Shown: in pieces, positions 18,388-26,322 of the stretch | Layout: each line of letters starts with the position of its first letter | How positions within the stretch are numbered: the stretch's first letter is position 1 | From: Armatimonadota bacterium | Lineage (GTDB): Bacteria > Armatimonadota > UBA5829 > DTJY01 | Direction of reading: 5' to 3' | Length of the DNA stretch: 64,000 bases | Assembly: GCA_023511795.1 (NCBI GenBank) | Contig: JAIMAU010000007.1 | Coordinates: forward strand, 1 to 64,000 | The notes under the pieces: generated by a model | Told to the model about the DNA's origin: nothing | Database searches by the model: none | What the model saw: the letters and a program-made list of their open reading frames with translations, nothing else | Program-made: the position numbers and the translations under genes

Positions 18388-18672
18388 ATGGCGCGTGAAA
18401 AGAAGGGGCAGATGACTGTGAGTGAAGCCGGAAGACGCGGTGGTGAGACCACCAGCGAGAAGTACGGCCATAAGTTCTATGAAGAGATCGGCAAAAAGGG
18501 CGGCAAGACTACCAGTCAACGGTACGGCTCGCCGTTTTATGAGGAAATCGGCGCCAAGGGCGGACAGACCACCAGCGAGAAATATGGACACGAGTTCTAT
18601 GAAGAAATTGGCCATCGAGGTGGTCAGAAAGTCAAAGAGCTGATTGAAAGAGGAAAAGCTAGCGGTCAGTAG
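18388..18672 (+). CDS. GsiB/KGG-type stress protein, three 20-residue repeats
   Basis: The longest of the four paralogues, 94 residues from the ATG at 18388, which has AAAGGAGGT 7 bases upstream; the in-frame ATG at 18379 overlaps that site and is rejected. After the SEAGRRGG cap come three exact 20-residue units containing HKFYEEIGKK, SPFYEEIGAK and HEFYEEIGHR, then the tail GGQKVKELIERGKASGQ. The YGSPFYEEIG unit also occurs in slightly different form in the second paralogue (YGTPFYEEIG), which indicates repeat shuffling among the genes. It has the longest leader of the set and may be regulated separately. Confidence 0.9.
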   Translation: MAREKKGQMTVSEAGRRGGETTSEKYGHKFYEEIGKKGGKTTSQRYGSPFYEEIGAKGGQTTSEKYGHEFYEEIGHRGGQKVKELIERGKASGQ

Positions 18673-18691
18673 CGTCCTTCATACCCAGATA

Positions 18692-18732
18692 GACGACGGC
18701 ATCATTCCCGTTAATAGGGAGATGCCGTCGTC
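18692..18732. terminator. hairpin between convergent stress-protein and RsbW-like genes
   Basis: GACGACGGCATC at 18692-18703 pairs perfectly with GATGCCGTCGTC at 18721-18732, and TCCC/GGGA extends the helix after an AT bulge. It lies between two converging genes and overlaps the stop codon of the minus-strand one, so it may serve both directions. T-runs are weak. Confidence 0.7.
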
Positions 18733-19195
18733 ATGTCTGTTTACATTTGGTGTTTGCTGTAGCCAGGCTTTGAAGTGAGGATGTTTTTTTCTTTACCATT
18801 CGCACACTCGACCCTTTACGAGTTTTGGCAACTTGAACATAATCCATTAGACTGTAAATAAGCGTCAACCCCCTACCGCTTTCCTGCAAACTTCCTGCGT
18901 TCTTCAAGCAGGAATCCGGTTGGAAGCCAGGGCCTTCGTCGCGAATGTCAATAGTGAGGGCATCGTCTGTTACCTCACATATAATCACAACGGCATTGTC
19001 TACCTGTCTAGGACTTCCATGACTTACGGCATTGGCAACCGCTTCTGAAACCGACAATTCGATATCCTTTACTGCTTCGACCGGGAAGCCCATGCTCTCT
19101 GCAATTGCTGCTATTCCCTTGCGAGCCATTGGGACGTACCTTACATCGCTGGGGATTCGGAAGAGGACGCTTCTATTGCGTGATATGGCAGGCAT
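18731..19195 (-). CDS. RsbW/SpoIIAB-like serine kinase (anti-sigma regulatory ATPase)
   Basis: The protein is a single HATPase_c_2 domain with the N-box SVSEAVANAVSHGSP, the G1 box DIRDEGPGF and the G2 segment ESGRGLTLIYSLMDYV. Such proteins bind a sigma factor or phosphorylate an STAS-type antagonist in partner-switching stress circuits. I chose the ATG at 19195 (154 residues) because GGAAGGA lies 8 bases upstream; the ATG at 19264 has no such site and adds residues outside the domain. It is the last gene of the dnaG-rpoD block and converges on the GsiB-like genes. No STAS protein or matching sigma gene is adjacent. Confidence 0.87.
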   Translation of the reverse strand: MPAISRNRSVLFRIPSDVRYVPMARKGIAAIAESMGFPVEAVKDIELSVSEAVANAVSHGSPRQVDNAVVIICEVTDDALTIDIRDEGPGFQPDSCLKNAGSLQESGRGLTLIYSLMDYVQVAKTRKGSSVRMVKKKTSSLQSLATANTKCKQT

Positions 19196-19302
19196 CGTAG
19201 GATTCCTTCCAACAATCACTCTTATTGCGTCGGGTATAAAGCTTATACCCGACAACAGTGGCATTGAAACGCAGGGGGTAGACAGTCACACTTGCTCTAG
19301 GA

Positions 19303-20382
19303 TTAGCTCCTTCGCCGTCGGGCATTAGCTCGTATGAACTCAATGTGCTCGTCGGTGACTGCCTTTTCGAAGCTTCGGAAGCCTGCAAGCTTGAATCCGT
19401 GTTTCTGCGCCAGCGCTGAAATCTCAGTTACTTGTTCAACGCTTACATTCTTGCCAAGTGTGAAATTCTCGTAGCGGCCTTCGAGGGCTAGAATTATTGT
19501 CTCAGACATGCAGGCATATGCTGTTTTGGGTGGGAAGCCAAAGTTGAAACGGAAATCTACATCACCGGGAACGGCGACAACGCCTCCTTCAATAACTAGA
19601 ACGTCGTTGCGCTCCTTTGCAACCCTTGATGAAACGTCCCTGGGACGGGCTATATCGCATACAACAGCGCCGGATTTGAGGTCGGATGGGTGAATTATGG
19701 CATTTATTGCACTGGTGACCGTAATGATGATATCAGCGTCTCGAATTCCCGTATGCACCTCTGTAAATACTTTGGTAGTACAATCGGATTCTGCCGCGAT
19801 TTCTGTTGCTACCTTGTTTAGTGGTTCGAGGGAACGGTCTACTAGTGCGAGTTCTGGCGTCCGGCGGGCGAGGATGCGAGCACAGGTTCGGCCAATGGAG
19901 CCTGCTGCGCCAACGACAGCCGCCTTTGCTTTTGAGGGGTCAATATCCATAATCTCAGCTGCTTTGAGTACACCTTCTATGCCGGTGGCAATTGTATAAC
20001 TATTTCCTGTTGTAACTGCAATATTAAGATTCTTTGCGATAGTTATTCCGCCATCGCCTACGACCGAAGTATGTGCTCCGAGTCCTATTATGCGTGCTCC
20101 CTGTTCTTCGGCAAGCTGTCCAGCCTTGATTATTTTCTCATACACAAAGTCTAGCGGCAGTGTGCTCATCTGGCGCGGCGTGAGCGGACAACCTATAAAC
20201 CAGCCTTCTGCTTCTTTGCCGGTTGCCGATTTTACGCCGGTGATATGCGAAAGGACCATTGGCTCCTTGAACTTAAGGCCCCATTCGACTAGTCTTTCAG
20301 GTAGAAATTTGGCAATGGGATATTTACGGGCAACGTCGCGTTTTGCATCTATCGGATGGATTACAAAGGCAAATTTTTCCAA
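19303..20382 (-). CDS. acyl-ACP reductase-like / shikimate-dehydrogenase-fold oxidoreductase
   Basis: The 359 residues resemble the cyanobacterial long-chain acyl-ACP reductase that makes fatty aldehydes, from end to end. Shared landmarks are SATGKEAEGWFIG in the N-terminal domain, TTGNSYT at 125-130, the Rossmann loop VVGAAGSIGR at 156-165, IEGGVVAVPGDVDF, and ACMSETIILALEG with Cys291. That Cys aligns with the one I recall as the acylated nucleophile (Cys294) of the Synechococcus enzyme. The same family is often annotated as predicted amino acid or shikimate dehydrogenase. No aldehyde-deformylating oxygenase is present in the window. It follows dusB by 55 bases in the dnaG-rpoD block. Confidence 0.72.
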   Translation of the reverse strand: MEKFAFVIHPIDAKRDVARKYPIAKFLPERLVEWGLKFKEPMVLSHITGVKSATGKEAEGWFIGCPLTPRQMSTLPLDFVYEKIIKAGQLAEEQGARIIGLGAHTSVVGDGGITIAKNLNIAVTTGNSYTIATGIEGVLKAAEIMDIDPSKAKAAVVGAAGSIGRTCARILARRTPELALVDRSLEPLNKVATEIAAESDCTTKVFTEVHTGIRDADIIITVTSAINAIIHPSDLKSGAVVCDIARPRDVSSRVAKERNDVLVIEGGVVAVPGDVDFRFNFGFPPKTAYACMSETIILALEGRYENFTLGKNVSVEQVTEISALAQKHGFKLAGFRSFEKAVTDEHIEFIRANARRRRS

Positions 20383-20437
20383 TTTACTTTCCTTGCTTAC
20401 AAATTTTCACCGTGAGTTTTAAATCAGCGTCCAATTT

Positions 20438-21352
20438 TCACGCTTGTTTGCAAGCCTCTTCTGTTAGGGCGAGCATTTCGTCCAATGTCGTTGCGCTAGA
20501 GACCGCTCGTCTTATCTGGGAAGCGCCTGGGATACTTTTTATGTACCAGGCTAGTTGCCCTCGCATTTCTCTAACTCCACGTTCCTCGCCGTATAGCTCG
20601 GTCATTAGGCGAAGATGTTCGCGGGCAACTTCCATCCGTTCCGCACAGGAGGGTTCTGGTGGGATTTCGCCAGTAGCTATGTAATGTGCGGTTCTGCTGA
20701 ATATCCAGGGATTTCCCAGTGCCGCTCTGCCTATCATCACAGCATCACAGCCTGTTTCTGTCAACATGCGCACTGCATCCTGAGGGCTTTTCACATCACC
20801 GTTGCCGATAACAGGGATGCGTACAGCCTTTTTTACATCAGCTATAATATTCCAATCGGCCGTTCCTGAGTAACCTTGTGCTGCTGTGCGACCGTGGATT
20901 GTCACTGCGGCGATTCCAACTTCTTCTGCTATCCTGGCGACTTCGATGGCCGTAACATGTTTGTCATCTGGCCCTTTCCGTGTTTTTACCGTCACCGGAA
21001 TGCTTACTGCTTGGACGACGGCTGACATAACCTCCCGCGCTTGTTCTAGGTTTTGCATTAGTGCTGCCCCGGCGCCTGTTCTCACTACCTTGCGAACTGG
21101 ACATCCAAGGTTGATATCTATTGCGTCTGCCCCAACAGCCTCAGCCATTGCGGCTGCTGATGCCATTGTGTCAGTGTCTGCACCAAAAATCTGAACAATT
21201 ACAGGCCTTTCTTCATCCGTCCAGTCGAACATTCTCAGCGTTTTCGAATTTCGATATCGGAGCCCATAACTGCTTATCATTTCCGTCCAGACTGCCGCCG
21301 CACCATGATGTCGACAAATCAGTCGGAATGCGTGATTTGTGACGCCTGCCAT
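20438..21352 (-). CDS. dusB: tRNA-dihydrouridine synthase (DusB family)
   Basis: DusB reduces a uridine in the tRNA D-loop with FMN and NADPH. From the first ATG the protein has 304 residues and begins MAGVTNHAF, in the middle of the usual APMAGVTD motif. It shows the catalytic Cys in NLGCPVRKV (residue 84), TVKTRKG, TIHGRTAAQGYSG, PVIGNGDV and MIGRAALGNPWIF. The frame stays open upstream to a TAG at 21437-21439 and encodes ISLDPPIVLAP, which aligns with the normal N-terminus, yet it holds no ATG, GTG, TTG or CTG. The true start is therefore unclear (see findings). It sits between coaX and the reductase-like gene. Confidence 0.9.
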   Translation of the reverse strand: MAGVTNHAFRLICRHHGAAAVWTEMISSYGLRYRNSKTLRMFDWTDEERPVIVQIFGADTDTMASAAAMAEAVGADAIDINLGCPVRKVVRTGAGAALMQNLEQAREVMSAVVQAVSIPVTVKTRKGPDDKHVTAIEVARIAEEVGIAAVTIHGRTAAQGYSGTADWNIIADVKKAVRIPVIGNGDVKSPQDAVRMLTETGCDAVMIGRAALGNPWIFSRTAHYIATGEIPPEPSCAERMEVAREHLRLMTELYGEERGVREMRGQLAWYIKSIPGASQIRRAVSSATTLDEMLALTEEACKQA

Positions 21353-21508
21353 CGGCGCGAGGACGATGGGAGGGTCAAGCGAAATTCGGAACTCTTGTCG
21401 CCGGATTTCAGATGGCCTGCGTTCGATTTTCGTTTTCTATTCTTACTCCCTTATTGGAAAACAATACGAGTAACAAATAGCATACTGATTGAAAGCAGTA
21501 TCTATTAG

Positions 21509-22297
21509 CTACTCGTTGCTAGTTTTGATTGCCAATTTTGCTCTTTCATAGAGGATTCTTAGACCCTCTAGTGTAAGAAAGAGGTTAATGATTTCTATTG
21601 TCCGACTAAGTGGCGCGATTAAACCGGCCAGTCCACCTGTTGCTATTACCTTTGCAGTTCCTCCCAGCTCACTTTGCACTCGGTTAACTAACTCGTCAAT
21701 CTGGCCAGCAAATCCAAATAATATTCCTGCTTGCATACTGGTGACCGTTGTTGTGCCTATTGCCGATGGCGGGGTCACTAAATCTATCCTTGGCAATCGG
21801 GCAGCGGCGCGGTGGAGTGCTTCTGTTGATATGCCGATTCCTGGCGCAATCACACCTCCCAGGTATTCACCTGTTTCAGAAACGGCGTCTAGCGTTGTTG
21901 CGGTGCCTAAATCCACAACTATCGCTGGACCGCCGTAAAGTGCATATGCTGCGATGGCGTTGGCTATTCTATCCGCTCCAACATCGGATTTTGGTTCGTA
22001 GTTAATTTTAATTCCCATGTCTTTAGACGGGTCCACTACGAATGGTTCGATGTTAAAGAACTTCCGACATGCTGCGACCATATCCGACATTGTGGGCGGT
22101 ACAACGTTTGATATGGCTATACCCGTTATGTCTTGAAATTGGATGTTGGAATATTCAAATAAATCCCGAAGAAGCATTCCATATTCGTCCGCTGTCCTGC
22201 CGAGTTGCGTACGAATACGCCAATCTGCAATCAGTTGGGAGTCTTTGTAGACTCCTAACATTATGTTTGTATTTCCAACATCGATTGTAAGAATCAT
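21509..22297 (-). CDS. coaX: type III pantothenate kinase
   Basis: CoaX phosphorylates pantothenate with ATP in the first step of coenzyme A synthesis. The 262-residue protein begins MILTIDVGNTNIMLGVY, the phosphate-binding loop of this ASKHA-fold kinase, and has GADRIANAIAAY, VDLGTATTLD with the catalytic Asp, and GGVIAPGIGIS. The length is normal for the family. It follows rpoD by 38 bases in the same direction and belongs to the same transcription block. Confidence 0.95.
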   Translation of the reverse strand: MILTIDVGNTNIMLGVYKDSQLIADWRIRTQLGRTADEYGMLLRDLFEYSNIQFQDITGIAISNVVPPTMSDMVAACRKFFNIEPFVVDPSKDMGIKINYEPKSDVGADRIANAIAAYALYGGPAIVVDLGTATTLDAVSETGEYLGGVIAPGIGISTEALHRAAARLPRIDLVTPPSAIGTTTVTSMQAGILFGFAGQIDELVNRVQSELGGTAKVIATGGLAGLIAPLSRTIEIINLFLTLEGLRILYERAKLAIKTSNE

Positions 22298-22335
22298 CGG
22301 TTAACTTGGAGTAGATTGAAGTAAGGGCTCGAGGT

Positions 22336-23469
22336 CTATGCCAGGTACTCTTCGAGTTTTTTCCGTCGCTTGGCATGGCGGAGCTTTTTAAGAGCTTTGG
22401 CTTCAATCTGGCGGATGCGCTCTCGTGTGACCTGAAAGTGCCGCCCAACTTCCTCGAGTGTTCTGGGGTAGCCGTCGTCCAGTCCGAAACGCATCCTCAG
22501 CACATCCCGTTCTCGACTGGTAAGCTCTGATAGCACCTCGACAATCCGCTCGCGCAAGAGCTGATGCGATGCGGCGTCGTCTGGCGAAACGGTGTCACGA
22601 TCTTGAATAAAGTCGGAAAGGTGACTATCCTCTTCTTCTCCGATAGGTGTTTCGAGCGAAAGAGGCTCAGGTGCAATCCGCATAATTTCGCTAACGCGCT
22701 CAACCGGCAAGTCCATTTCTCGAGCCAGCTCTTCCATCGTTGGCTCACGGCCAAGTTCTTGAAGGAGGTGGCTTGATGTCTTTATTAGACGGTTGATCGT
22801 CTCGACCATATGCACCGGGATTCGAATTGTCCGACCCTGGTCCGCTATAGCACGAGTGATCGCCTGGCGAATCCACCATGTGGCGTATGTGCTGAACTTA
22901 TAGCCTTTCCTATAATCGAATTTCTCGACTGCGCGAATAAGCCCGATATTTCCTTCTTGAATTAGATCAGGAAATGACATCCCGCGACCGCTGTATCTTT
23001 TTGCAATGCTTACGACGAGACGCAGGTTTGCTTGAATTAGCTTTTCCTTTGCTTTTTGAGCTTCCGGAGTCTTGCCGTCGCCTTCAGCTATTGTTTTGGC
23101 AAGGGCAACCTCTTCCTCCATTGTTAGGAGCGGAGTTCGACCAATCTCGCGGAGCCACATCCTAACCGAGTCGTCAAGCGGAAGTCCTTCCATGGCAGCG
23201 AGTTCTTCTTCATGAACCTCGATGTCATGGACGGGTGCTTCTTCAGGCACAGGGGCTTCCTCGACGAGTTCAGCATCTTTGATCTCCTCGACTACTTGAA
23301 TTCCTTCATCAGCAAACGTTTGCAGGAGATCGTCTATCTGGTCCGCGTCAATATCTTCTTGGCGGCTCAGAGTGTCGCTGATCTCGTCGTACGTAAGTAT
23401 GCCCTTGCGTTTGCCTTCGTTTAGTAGTTTTTGTATTTCTGCGTTTTCTTTAATATCTTCAACTGTCAC
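22336..23469 (-). CDS. rpoD: primary sigma factor RpoD/SigA
   Basis: The 377-residue protein is a housekeeping sigma-70. It has a short region 1.1 ([20 protein letters not shown]), region 1.2 ([16 protein letters not shown]), the -10-recognising region 2 ([17 protein letters not shown]), region 3 ([13 protein letters not shown]) and the -35-recognising helix-turn-helix in region 4 ([20 protein letters not shown]). An acidic linker lies between regions 1.1 and 1.2. The absence of the long non-conserved region of proteobacterial RpoD makes it SigA-like. Its ATG overlaps the end of dnaG by 11 bases, so the two are probably translationally coupled, as in the classic macromolecular synthesis operon. 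Confidence 0.97.
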   Translation of the reverse strand: MTVEDIKENAEIQKLLNEGKRKGILTYDEISDTLSRQEDIDADQIDDLLQTFADEGIQVVEEIKDAELVEEAPVPEEAPVHDIEVHEEELAAMEGLPLDDSVRMWLREIGRTPLLTMEEEVALAKTIAEGDGKTPEAQKAKEKLIQANLRLVVSIAKRYSGRGMSFPDLIQEGNIGLIRAVEKFDYRKGYKFSTYATWWIRQAITRAIADQGRTIRIPVHMVETINRLIKTSSHLLQELGREPTMEELAREMDLPVERVSEIMRIAPEPLSLETPIGEEEDSHLSDFIQDRDTVSPDDAASHQLLRERIVEVLSELTSRERDVLRMRFGLDDGYPRTLEEVGRHFQVTRERIRQIEAKALKKLRHAKRRKKLEEYLA

Positions 23470-25285
23470 TTTCGTTCATCCCTTTAGGACCAGCTTTTGG
23501 ATCTACTTTTCCGGTTTCTCTAAATAATTCGATAGCTTGTCTGATTGCTGCTTTGCGCAAATCCTTTGAAGCATCTATTATACCATCTTTCATATACGGT
23601 GCAAGAATGTCCGAAGTTCTCATTTTCCTAAGTTTTGATTTCTTTATCAATTCAATACAATCCTGCAAACCTTTTTCATTAAGTGGCGGTATGTCCTCCC
23701 GCAATGCAAGCTCGCTTAGAAATCTGCCGACTTCAGTTGTAACTGAGCCTATTATCTTGTTTAGCTCGGCCACTCCATTTTCCCTAACGGCTTCGAACGC
23801 CGCTTTTGCCGCTGTGCGGGTTAGGTCGTTTGAAAAATCATTTTCTGATAGCGCTTCTACAATGAGTTGCGCCCCCGCCTCGTTGTGAATTAATGTTCTT
23901 AAGATTGAAATTTCAGCCTTCTCAACGGCTGTTTTGGGTTTTGCCCATTGGTTGATAGGCGTTTTTATTCCTTTTATGCTCTGTTGCCTTCGCGCTATTA
24001 GTTCAATATCCTGCCTTAGGTGTTCCTCCGCTCTAGTTGTACCCGTCTCAAAGTTCGGATGATACCTTGCGAGCTTTCTAATATGCTTTTCACGTTCGAT
24101 ACTAGTGGGAATCTCAGCCAAGATCCTTACAGCCTGTTTGAGCATTTCTGCTCTGCCTGTGTAAGATGAAAGATCATGGTTCTCCATTAGTATCGCAAGC
24201 CTGTAATCTATAATTGGTAGTGCATTTGAAATTGCGGCGGCAAACTCGGTTACAAGTCCTTTCCTAAGCACACTATCTGGATCGTCGCCGCCCGGAAGCC
24301 TGGCTATTCGTACGTCGCACCCAGCTTCTTCAAACATGGAAGCGCCTCTAATTGCCGCCGAAATTCCCGCAGAATCGGCATCGTAAGCTAACACTACCCG
24401 CTTTGTATAGCGTAGTAGTACATTAATATGTTCCCTAGTGAGCGCCGTTCCTAACGTGGCTACACAGTTCTCGAAACCTGCTTGGTGGCAGGCAATTACG
24501 TCTGTATAGCCTTCAACAACAATCGCTTGGTCAAGCTCTGCAATCTTTTTACGTGCAAAGTTGAGACCATAAAGCGCTTTTGTTTTGCTAAAGAGCGGGG
24601 TCTCTGGCGAATTTAGATATTTTGGTTGGTCGTCGGAGGCGATGGCCCGACCGCCGAAGCCGATTGTCTGTTCGTGTATGTCAAAGATCGGAAAAATAAT
24701 CCTATGCCTAAAACGGTCATAATATCCGTCGTCACGATCGCTTTTGATAACAAGGCCTGCCTCTGCCGCACAAGCCAAGTTCACGCCTTTTTTGGTCAGG
24801 TAAGAGACCAAGCCATCCCAAGCGGCTGCGGCATATCCGAGCTTAAACTGCTCGATAGTTTGATCGGCAAGCCCGCGCCTGCGAAGATATTCAATAGCGA
24901 TTGGTGTTCGGTTTAGCAACTCCCGATAGTAGGAAGCTGCTATTTCATTTACTTCCCTAAGGGCATCTCTGCGGCTTGAATGTCGTTTTTGAAGGCGCTC
25001 AAGCTCTACTCCCGCACGTTTTGCCAATCGTTCGAGGGCTTCCGGGAAAGTGAGGCTCTCCGCCTTCATCACAAATGCGAAAATATCGCCATGCTCACCA
25101 CAGCCGAAACAATGCCAAGTTTGAAATTGCTCGCTGACCGTAAAAGAAGGTGTTTTTTCTGCATGGAATGGGCAGAGCCCGACGTGATTTTTTCCGACGC
25201 GCTTCAGAGTAACATAGTCGGATACGACGTCAAGAATACTGAGCTTTGTCCGAATCTCATCGATGGCGTCGCGCACATCAGCCAC
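23459..25285 (-). CDS. dnaG: DNA primase
   Basis: DnaG makes RNA primers at the replication fork. The protein has the N-terminal CHC2 zinc finger ([11 protein letters not shown] with CFGCGEHGD), the catalytic core, the TOPRIM motif [15 protein letters not shown] and LAYDADSAG, and a C-terminal helical DnaB-interacting region of about 180 residues. I prefer the GTG at 25285 (608 residues): it gives [15 protein letters not shown] and has a GGGGG stretch 9 bases upstream. A TTG at 25324 would overlap the preceding gene. It is followed by rpoD with an 11-base overlap. Confidence 0.96.
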   Translation of the reverse strand: MADVRDAIDEIRTKLSILDVVSDYVTLKRVGKNHVGLCPFHAEKTPSFTVSEQFQTWHCFGCGEHGDIFAFVMKAESLTFPEALERLAKRAGVELERLQKRHSSRRDALREVNEIAASYYRELLNRTPIAIEYLRRRGLADQTIEQFKLGYAAAAWDGLVSYLTKKGVNLACAAEAGLVIKSDRDDGYYDRFRHRIIFPIFDIHEQTIGFGGRAIASDDQPKYLNSPETPLFSKTKALYGLNFARKKIAELDQAIVVEGYTDVIACHQAGFENCVATLGTALTREHINVLLRYTKRVVLAYDADSAGISAAIRGASMFEEAGCDVRIARLPGGDDPDSVLRKGLVTEFAAAISNALPIIDYRLAILMENHDLSSYTGRAEMLKQAVRILAEIPTSIEREKHIRKLARYHPNFETGTTRAEEHLRQDIELIARRQQSIKGIKTPINQWAKPKTAVEKAEISILRTLIHNEAGAQLIVEALSENDFSNDLTRTAAKAAFEAVRENGVAELNKIIGSVTTEVGRFLSELALREDIPPLNEKGLQDCIELIKKSKLRKMRTSDILAPYMKDGIIDASKDLRKAAIRQAIELFRETGKVDPKAGPKGMNESDS

Positions 25286-25314
25286 ACAGAGCAACCCCCG
25301 CTCGGTTAACGGCA

Positions 25315-25989
25315 CTAGTCCCAAAGCGCAATTGTGATGCCTACAACTGTCTTGCCCAAGAATGTAAATGCTACCCTGTTCTTTTCAATGTATTTCGTGA
25401 CCATTTGCATTCCGGACTTCTGGTGGGACTCTGGGTAGCCGTATTTCATGATAACGTCCTTATAAGTGCTTCCGAGCTTAATACCCTTCGAAGTTCCTAT
25501 GCCGGGCCAATCCACGCCGAAAGCGGCAATCTGGATTACTATGCCATCAGGGTTGATGATGAACTCGAGGGTATGATTCTTGGGAAACCGATAGATCCAT
25601 GTAACCTCGGGAGCTGACTGCTTGTTTGCTTTGCCTCCGGTTGAGCCTTGGAAAGGCGATGATTGCCCCGATGCCGAAGAACCGCCTGCTGATGGAGGAG
25701 GACCTTCAAGCGCCGCAAAGGGGTTTGATGCCCCACCCATGCCTGGAGGTGGGCCTTCGGCGGTACCGAATGGACTGCCGGCCCCTGTGTCTGTTGCCGC
25801 TTGTCTTGTAGACCCAACCCTTATTTCTGTAGGATTGCCGTACTTCTGGATTATGCTCAGTGCCGATCTGCCTAGCCGGATTCCTGCCAGCTGAAGCTCT
25901 TTTACCTCCGCTGCATAGGCGAATGACGTGGATATAACCAGGACTACTATGATAGGAATACATATGAATACTTTTGTTCTAAACGCCAT
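25315..25989 (-). CDS. secreted protein with a duplicated domain and a Pro/Gly linker
   Basis: I do not recognise a named family. The 224-residue product has a signal peptide ending SFAYA-AEV, then two copies of a short motif: LAGIRLGRSALSIIQKYGNP near residue 34 and SKGIKLGSTYKDVIMKYGYP near 166. Between them lies a Pro/Gly/Ser-rich linker with a repeated EGPPP and NPF/SPF pattern. The motif resembles repeats in lipoproteins with an outer-surface beta fold that begin with GI.LG.....V....G.P, but no function is known. It is the first gene of the dnaG-rpoD block, 29 bases before dnaG. Confidence 0.7.
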   Translation of the reverse strand: MAFRTKVFICIPIIVVLVISTSFAYAAEVKELQLAGIRLGRSALSIIQKYGNPTEIRVGSTRQAATDTGAGSPFGTAEGPPPGMGGASNPFAALEGPPPSAGGSSASGQSSPFQGSTGGKANKQSAPEVTWIYRFPKNHTLEFIINPDGIVIQIAAFGVDWPGIGTSKGIKLGSTYKDVIMKYGYPESHQKSGMQMVTKYIEKNRVAFTFLGKTVVGITIALWD

Positions 25990-26225
25990 GCTTTACCCTC
26001 GCTTTCGAAAGTTTGTAGCTAAAAATATTTCTACAATGCCTATTTCAAATCCTCCTTGTGGCAATAATTTTTATAGGCAATGACAAAGGAATCGGAATTA
26101 CCCTGTTTTAGACAATTCCAATGGAACTTTTGTTCCAAAACGTCAATCATAAAAACGGCACGCTTTGAGCAGGATATGAGTAACAGAGAGCCACATATTT
26201 CGTTTGGCAGAAGTACAGTAGCAAG
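25990..26225. other. intergenic region between divergent genes
   Basis: It lies between the secreted protein that heads the dnaG block and the sensor kinase. The plus-strand promoter follows at 26226. I could not pick out a strong promoter for the minus-strand block in the AT-rich part around 25990-26090, although it should be there. No gene is visible. Confidence 0.5.
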
Positions 26226-26255
26226 TTGACGATGGCAGCACCATTATGTTATAAT
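26226..26255 (+). promoter_or_regulatory. sigma-70 promoter of the sensor kinase gene
   Basis: TTGACG at 26226-26231 and TATAAT at 26250-26255 are separated by 18 bases, and TG one base before the -10 makes it an extended -10 element. Transcription should start near 26262, about 60 bases before the start codon. Confidence 0.75.
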
Positions 26256-26322
26256 GCTTTGGTATGACGACTAACTTACGCTCAATTAGCAGATAACAGA
26301 ATGGAAAGGTGATAGCACTCGG

